From UMGS363 sp051881775 (GTDB lineage: Bacteria; Bacillota; Clostridia; Oscillospirales; Ruminococcaceae): a stretch of DNA of 26,536 nt. Of the stretch, positions 21,861 through 26,536 are shown one piece after another. Position 1 is the first letter of the stretch; each line of letters starts with the position of its first letter. The translations under genes were made by a program, and so were the position numbers. The stretch lies in NCBI GenBank assembly GCA_051881775.1, contig JBJEQN010000003.1:1-26536 (forward strand), written 5' to 3'. The notes under the pieces were generated by a model that had not been told where the DNA came from, did not search any database, and saw nothing but the letters and a program-made list of their open reading frames with translations.

Positions 21861-23261
21861 ATGCGGATAAAAAGCCTTGCAGGCGACAGAAATTTCTATA
21901 AGACGGTGCTGCGCACAGCTGTCCCCATAATGCTCCAGAACGGGATAACAAATTTCGTTTCGTTGCTGGACAACGTAATGGTGGGACAGACGGGAACGGA
22001 GCAGATGTCGGGAACAGCCGTTGCAAATCAGCTTTTGTTCGTGTTCAGCCTTTGCGTTTTCGGCGTTCTTTCCGGTCCCGGCATATTCGGAGCGCAGTTT
22101 TTCGGACAGGGCAGCTCTGAGGGCGTAAGGCATACCTTCAGATTCAAGGTAATAGCCGGGCTTGCGGTAATGACGGCAGGAATATCGGTTTTCCTGCTTT
22201 TCGGAACAAGCCTTATTTCCTCTTATCTTACGGGAAACGGGGACGAGGGCGACAAGGCGCTGATACTTGCCGCAGGACAGGATTACCTGCGCATAATGCT
22301 GATAGGACTTGTTCCCTTTACCGTGACGCAGATATATGCCTCCACCTTAAGAGAAACCAACCATACCGTTCCCCCTATGCTTGCAGGACTTGCGGCGGTG
22401 GCGGTTAACCTCTTCCTTAACTGGGCGCTTATTTTCGGCAAGCTGGGATTCCCTGCAATGGGCGTGAGAGGTGCGGCTGTGGCAACGGTGGTTTCAAGAT
22501 TTGCCGAATGTGCCATAGTTATCATATGGACTCACGCAAATAAGGGCAAAAACCCGTTTATCCGGGGCGCTTACAGAAGCCTTGCAATACCGGGAGCGCT
22601 GGTCAAAAGAATACTCATAAGCGGCTTGCCCCTTGCCGTTAACGAGGGGCTGTGGTCGGCAGGAATGGCGGTGCTGAACCGCTGCTATTCACAATGCGGA
22701 ATAGAGGTAGTTGCGGCGACCAATATTTCCTCCACCATATTTAACCTGTTTTCCGTAATTTTCATCGCTCTGGGCAACTCGGTGGGCATTATTGTGGGTC
22801 AGATACTTGGCTCGGGCGATATGGAGAAGGCAAAGGAAACGGACACAAGGCTCATAGTCTTTACCGTTGCCGCAGGAACTCTCACAGGGGCGATAATGGC
22901 GGCGTGTTCGGGAATTTTCCCGTCCTTCTATAACACAGACCAATCTGTAAGGGAGCTTGCAGGCAGCCTTATTGTTATTTCGGGAATGTTTATGCCATTT
23001 GCGGCGTTTATGCACGCTGCGTATTTTACTTTGCGCTCGGGAGGAAGAACGTTCATAACCTTCCTTTTCGACAGCGCATACGTCTGGGCGGTAACGATAC
23101 CCTTTGCGGCGGTGCTTGTGAATTTTACGGAGCTTGACATTATCCCCGTGTATTTTCTCTGCCAGCTTGCAGACATTATAAAGGTAACGACAGGCTTTAT
23201 TCTCGTTAAAAAAGGCGTATGGCTCCGTGACATCGTTTCCGGAACCGAAAAAGCCTCTTAA
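21861..23261 (+). CDS. MATE family multidrug/Na+ antiporter
   Basis: The 466-residue protein has about 12 TM helices in two similar halves, the MATE layout. The N-terminus RTAVPIMLQNGITNFVSLLDNVMVGQTGT has the conserved D-N-x-M-V-G-Q motif, with matching segments in the second half (LVKRILISGLPLAVNEGLW, TNISSTIFNLFSVIFIALGNSVGIIVGQ). It exports cationic compounds in exchange for Na+ or H+; the substrate is unknown. AGGTGAT is the ribosome site, and the gene starts 13 bases after manA ends. Confidence 0.93.
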   Translation: MRIKSLAGDRNFYKTVLRTAVPIMLQNGITNFVSLLDNVMVGQTGTEQMSGTAVANQLLFVFSLCVFGVLSGPGIFGAQFFGQGSSEGVRHTFRFKVIAGLAVMTAGISVFLLFGTSLISSYLTGNGDEGDKALILAAGQDYLRIMLIGLVPFTVTQIYASTLRETNHTVPPMLAGLAAVAVNLFLNWALIFGKLGFPAMGVRGAAVATVVSRFAECAIVIIWTHANKGKNPFIRGAYRSLAIPGALVKRILISGLPLAVNEGLWSAGMAVLNRCYSQCGIEVVAATNISSTIFNLFSVIFIALGNSVGIIVGQILGSGDMEKAKETDTRLIVFTVAAGTLTGAIMAACSGIFPSFYNTDQSVRELAGSLIVISGMFMPFAAFMHAAYFTLRSGGRTFITFLFDSAYVWAVTIPFAAVLVNFTELDIIPVYFLCQLADIIKVTTGFILVKKGVWLRDIVSGTEKAS

Positions 23262-23294
23262 TAGATAAAAAATCCAGAAAGGAATGACCCTGAA

Positions 23295-24248
23295 ATGAAA
23301 TACTACATCGGTATAGACCTTGGCGGAACAAATATCAAAGCAGGCGTAGTCAATGAAAACTACGAGATAATCGCAAAGGCAACCACAAAGACCAACTGCC
23401 CCCGTCCTGCAAAGGAAATTGCTGACGATATGGCTAAGGTCAGCATCGAAGCTGCAAAAAATGCCGGAATTTCCATTGACGACGTTGAATGGATAGGCAT
23501 AGGCACTCCCGGTATCGCAGACAACGTTAACGGCACTATCCCTTATTCCAACAACCTCGGTTTTGAAAATGTGCCTATCAGAAAGTATATCCGGGAGCAC
23601 ATCAATAAGCCCGTTTACGTTGCCAACGACGCAAATGCCGCAGCTTACGGCGAATTTGTTGCAGGCGCAGCAAAGGGTGCCTGTGACGCAGTATGCATAA
23701 CCCTGGGCACAGGCGTAGGCGCAGGCGTTATCATCGGCGGAAAGATATTCACAGGCAGAAACCTTGCAGGCACGGAGATAGGTCATATGGTCATCACCGT
23801 TGACGGCCCTCAATGTACCTGCGGAAGAAAGGGCTGCTTCGAGGTTTATTCCTCCGCAACGGGTCTTATCAATATGACTAAGGAAGCAATAAATAATAAC
23901 CCCGATTCTCTTCTTGCAAAGTATGAAAAGGAAGACGGCAAAGTATCCGCACGCCATGCCTTCAACGCAATGAGAGCAGGTGACGAGGCAGGAAAGTCCG
24001 TTGTTGACAAGTATATCAAGTACCTTGCAGCAGGCATCACCAACGTTATCAACATTTTCCAGCCCGACATCCTCTGTATCGGCGGCGGCGTGTGCAACGA
24101 GGGCGACCCCCTTATGGTGCCTATGAAGGAGCTTGTTAAGAAGGAAGTTTACACAAGAATGCTTGACTGCAATACCGAAATAACCGTTGCAAAGCTTGGC
24201 AACGACGCAGGTATCATCGGTGCAGCATTCCTCGGAAACGCCGAATAA
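23295..24248 (+). CDS. glcK: ROK family glucokinase
   Basis: The 317-residue sugar kinase has the phosphate motif IGIDLGGTNIKAGV (5-18), catalytic Asp112 in NDANAAAYGE, and TLGTGVGAG (136-144). The ROK zinc site is His164 with C174-x-C176-GRKG-C181-FE. Lack of an N-terminal helix-turn-helix and the ExGH/CxCGxxGCxE set place it with the glucokinases, phosphorylating glucose (and perhaps mannose) with ATP. This agrees with manA two genes upstream. AAAGGAATGA is the ribosome site. Its stop overlaps the next ATG by one base (TAATG). Confidence 0.92.
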   Translation: MKYYIGIDLGGTNIKAGVVNENYEIIAKATTKTNCPRPAKEIADDMAKVSIEAAKNAGISIDDVEWIGIGTPGIADNVNGTIPYSNNLGFENVPIRKYIREHINKPVYVANDANAAAYGEFVAGAAKGACDAVCITLGTGVGAGVIIGGKIFTGRNLAGTEIGHMVITVDGPQCTCGRKGCFEVYSSATGLINMTKEAINNNPDSLLAKYEKEDGKVSARHAFNAMRAGDEAGKSVVDKYIKYLAAGITNVINIFQPDILCIGGGVCNEGDPLMVPMKELVKKEVYTRMLDCNTEITVAKLGNDAGIIGAAFLGNAE

Positions 24249-24796
24249 TGGGCAGGCTTGATTATTTTTCGGGAAACGGTCAGAGCGCAGGGGATTTTAT
24301 GGACGCTCAGAAGCGTTATGCGGAGCTTAAAAAGGACGAGCTGGAGGGAATACCCGAAGGCGAGATAGTTTCCGCAGTAACAGGCTGGATAGAGGGCAAG
24401 TTTGCCGAGGACTGGTCTGATATGTGCGAAAAGATAAATTCTCTCCCCACGCCCTGCCTTAACGTCTACTGCGCCGATTATATAGCAAAGGAAGCGTTGA
24501 GCGGCGGCTTTGCGCAGGTGTTCTTCAACACCTCTCCCGACTTCGTTTCCGCTGCGGCAGACGGGTTTCGTGCGGTAGGCTGCGAAAAAACGGCTTCTGC
24601 GGTGGATAAGGCTGTGGAGATACACAAAGGACTTGACAAAAAGGGCGGAAGAAGCCTTGAAGACTTTTTAAGCCTTGCCGAAAACAGCGATTATGCCGAA
24701 GCAGACAGGGATTTCCTTGCCGCTTATGACGAAAAACGCTTTTCTTCCCTTGTTTATAAATACGTTATCCGGTATAAAAAATATTTTGGCGATTAA
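24248..24796 (+). CDS. DUF4375 (DMP19-like) family protein
   Basis: The 182-residue protein has the DUF4375 core: LNVYCADYIAKEALSGGFAQVFFNTSPDFVSAAADGFRAVG (about 76-116). In this core NGGF/SGGFAQ-F-N is the family's recognisable segment. The family lacks an established function in bacteria. It is translationally coupled to the glucokinase gene through TAATG and lacks an obvious ribosome site of its own. No signal peptide or TM segment is present. Confidence 0.75.
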   Translation: MGRLDYFSGNGQSAGDFMDAQKRYAELKKDELEGIPEGEIVSAVTGWIEGKFAEDWSDMCEKINSLPTPCLNVYCADYIAKEALSGGFAQVFFNTSPDFVSAAADGFRAVGCEKTASAVDKAVEIHKGLDKKGGRSLEDFLSLAENSDYAEADRDFLAAYDEKRFSSLVYKYVIRYKKYFGD

Positions 24797-24810
24797 TTTT
24801 TCATAATCTA

Positions 24811-24839
24811 TTGACAACTGATACTTCCTGTGGTATTAT
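24811..24839 (+). promoter_or_regulatory. Sigma-A promoter for the CPBP protease gene
   Basis: TTGACA (24811-24816) and TATTAT (24834-24839) are spaced by 17 bases, with TGG before the -10. The -10 lies in an inverted repeat, GTATTATT (24833-24840) with AATAATAC (24851-24858), which could be an operator or a leader hairpin. Confidence 0.8.
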
Positions 24840-24877
24840 TGTATTATCATAATAATACAAAGGGAGAGACATTCACC

Positions 24878-25795
24878 ATGAAACAACTTACAAAAAAGAG
24901 GATAACCGCACCTATATTCAGCGTTATGCCTGTGCTGATGTACTTGGTACTTGCCGTATTTATATCAATACCTGTTGCAATTGTGGCAGGAATAAACGGC
25001 ATGACGGAGGAAGACCTTGCAAACAACGTTTTTATGCAGTTCATCGACCAGATATGTATGCTCATCGGAGGAGTGCTGTGCTGTATCATACTTAAAATGC
25101 GAAACGGAACAAGCATAAAAGAGGTAATAAGGGTAAAGAATTTCGATATTGCCGTTCCGCTGATGCTTTTGCTTGGAGCGTGGTCGGCAGGGGAGCTTTG
25201 CGACCATTTCGGCGGCTTGCTGCTGTCACAGTTCATGACCGTTGAACCTAACCGTGACGTTGCTGCAGGAATTGCAGGAGTGATAAGCACCGTTATCGCT
25301 GCGCCGATCGTTGAGGAGATAATTTTCCGCTTCCTCGGCTCGGAATTTCCCAGAGGAGCGTACTCCATGCCGATCATCTGCATTGCAAGCGGGCTGTTTT
25401 TCTCGTCGATGCATCTTTACAACATACAGGGCTTCTTAAACGTGCTTATCGGTGGTATCACCGCTTCCTACGTTTACTGTAAAACAAGGAATATCCTCTA
25501 CACAATGCTTGAACACGCATTACATAACGCTTTGTGCTATCTTCCCATCGACAGGTGGTTCTATTACGAAAAAAACGGATTTGTTTTGAGCAAGTGGCCT
25601 TGGCTCGTTATCAACGGAGTCATTCTTGCCGCTGTGCTTGTTTACTATTTTAAAGTCTTCAGAAAGAAGTACACGGAAAATTATTTCGAGGTGAACCGTG
25701 AAACGGGACTTCCTGCGTCAGCAGCCGTAAAAGCTCCCGTGCCGTTCCCCGAAAATTATGAAAGGATAGATCAGAATGGAATGCAAGGAATGTAA
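24878..25795 (+). CDS. CPBP family intramembrane metalloprotease
   Basis: The 305-residue polytopic membrane protein has the Abi/CAAX-protease motifs: APIVEEIIFRF with Glu146-Glu147 and Arg151, FFSSMH with His179, and the third motif HALHN (213-217). About seven hydrophobic segments are visible. Family members cleave prenylated or membrane peptides, or mature and protect against bacteriocins; which applies here is unknown. The start at 24878 follows AAGGGAGAG. The last 20 bases overlap the ilvD start, so the two may be coupled in translation. Confidence 0.88.
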   Translation: MKQLTKKRITAPIFSVMPVLMYLVLAVFISIPVAIVAGINGMTEEDLANNVFMQFIDQICMLIGGVLCCIILKMRNGTSIKEVIRVKNFDIAVPLMLLLGAWSAGELCDHFGGLLLSQFMTVEPNRDVAAGIAGVISTVIAAPIVEEIIFRFLGSEFPRGAYSMPIICIASGLFFSSMHLYNIQGFLNVLIGGITASYVYCKTRNILYTMLEHALHNALCYLPIDRWFYYEKNGFVLSKWPWLVINGVILAAVLVYYFKVFRKKYTENYFEVNRETGLPASAAVKAPVPFPENYERIDQNGMQGM

Positions 25796-26536
25796 AAACT
25801 TTTTCTGCGACGGCGCCGATAAGGCTCCCCAGCGTTCTCTTTTCAATGCGCTGGGCTTTACAAAGGAAGAAATGGAAAGACCTCTCGTAGGTATCGTTTC
25901 CTCCTACAACGAGATAGTTCCCGGTCATATGAATATCGACAAGATCGTTGAAGCCGTTAAAACGGGCGTTTCAATGGCTGGCGGCACCCCTGTAGTTTTC
26001 CCTGCGATAGCCGTTTGTGACGGTATTGCAATGGGTCACGAGGGAATGAAGTATTCTCTCGTTACAAGAGGTCTTATTGCCGATTCCACCGAATGTATGG
26101 CTAAGGCGCATCACTTTGACGCTCTCGTTATGATACCCAACTGCGACAAGAACGTCCCCGGTCTGCTTATGGCTGCGGCAAGAATAAACGTCCCCACAAT
26201 TTTCGTTTCGGGCGGTCCTATGCTTGCAGGTCACGTTCAGGGCAGCAAGACCTCTCTTTCAAGTATGTTCGAGGCTGTAGGCGCTTACACCGCAGGCAAG
26301 ATAACGGAAGAAGAGTTTGAAGAATACGAGAACAAGGCTTGCCCCACCTGCGGAAGCTGCTCGGGTATGTACACCGCAAACTCTATGAACTGCCTTACCG
26401 AAGCTATCGGCATGGGTCTTAAGGGCAACGGAACCATTCCTGCGGTTTATTCCGAAAGAATACGCCTTGCAAAGCAGGCTGGTATGCAGGTAATGGAGCT
26501 TTACAGAAAGAATATCCGTCCTCTTGACATTATGAC
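25776..26536 (+). CDS. ilvD: Dihydroxy-acid dehydratase, N-terminal part
   Basis: The frame begins at ATG 25776 (AAAGGA about 9 bases upstream) and runs off the right edge after 253 residues, a bit under half the usual IlvD length. Family segments are clear: KAPQRSLFNALGF, IVSSYNEIVPGHMNID, FPAIAVCDGIAMGHEGMKYSL, AHHFDALVMIPNCDKNVPG (iron-sulphur Cys), and CPTCGSCSGMYTANSMNCL (second cluster Cys). It dehydrates dihydroxy acids to 2-keto acids in valine, isoleucine and leucine synthesis. The first 11 residues, MECKECKNFFC, are unusually rich in cysteine. It overlaps the CPBP gene end by 20 bases. Confidence 0.93.
   Translation, partial: MECKECKNFFCDGADKAPQRSLFNALGFTKEEMERPLVGIVSSYNEIVPGHMNIDKIVEAVKTGVSMAGGTPVVFPAIAVCDGIAMGHEGMKYSLVTRGLIADSTECMAKAHHFDALVMIPNCDKNVPGLLMAAARINVPTIFVSGGPMLAGHVQGSKTSLSSMFEAVGAYTAGKITEEEFEEYENKACPTCGSCSGMYTANSMNCLTEAIGMGLKGNGTIPAVYSERIRLAKQAGMQVMELYRKNIRPLDIM

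Noticed and set aside
22689..23957. Long open frame on the minus strand opposite the MATE and glucokinase genes
   Set aside because: Cysteine- and tyrosine-rich translation with no domain pattern; it mirrors two well-supported genes and spans their junction.
25740..25776. T-box or other leader riboswitch before ilvD
   Set aside because: The gene starts within the coding end of the CPBP gene, leaving no room for a leader here.

Overview
The window looks like chromosomal DNA of an anaerobic, spore-lineage Firmicute of the Ruminococcus/Oscillospiraceae type. The support is a SpoVAD gene, a DUF4317 protein, strong AGGAGG-like ribosome sites, near-consensus sigma-A promoters (TTGACA-17-TATAAT, several with an extended TGn -10), and the palindromic intergenic repeats common in gut Clostridia. 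I saw no rRNA, tRNA, CRISPR array, phage module or transposase.

Layout: (1) 1-2707: the start of a probable hotdog acyl-CoA thioesterase (-), a possible nuclease-fold protein with a C-terminal winged helix (+), maf (-), a GNAT acetyltransferase (+), and mntP (-) behind a yybP-ykoY manganese riboswitch. (2) 2741-7218: a lipase-like hydrolase (-), spoVAD (-), a patatin-like phospholipase (-) and an exported C39-like peptidase (+). These are separated by dispersed heptamer repeats (ATGAATA/GTGAATA). (3) 7220-9842: an operon (-) of a TetR regulator, a DUF4317 protein and a membrane protein, preceded by a 161-bp MITE-like fold-back element. (4) 9914-14190: a four-gene operon (+) whose promoter carries two GACC-N3-GGTC palindromes. 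It encodes a membrane-anchored alpha/beta hydrolase, a stand-alone condensation-type acyltransferase, an acyl carrier protein and an acyl-AMP ligase. This is the best candidate for an undescribed system: a minimal NRPS-like acyl-transfer pathway under TetR control. (5) 14191-14981: a non-coding, repeat-dense block with two 84-85 bp TIR elements in opposite orientation inside a larger imperfect inverted repeat. (6) 14982-20345: a Bce-type peptide-antibiotic sensing and resistance module (-): response regulator, intramembrane-sensing kinase, ABC ATPase and permease, followed by a GT51 peptidoglycan glycosyltransferase. A TTACA-N4-TGTAA box lies upstream of the ABC promoter. (7) 20455-24796: an orphan antitoxin-like protein (-), then manA, a MATE exporter, a ROK glucokinase and a DUF4375 protein (+). 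(8) 24811-26536: a CPBP membrane protease (+) overlapping the start of ilvD, which runs off the end.

Functional themes: hexose-phosphate entry (manA, glucokinase), envelope stress and lipid II antibiotic defence (Bce module plus glycosyltransferase), metal homeostasis (mntP), lipid and acyl chemistry (thioesterase, lipase, patatin, acyl-transfer operon) and branched-chain amino acid synthesis (ilvD). All function calls come from motifs read by eye; no database search was possible.
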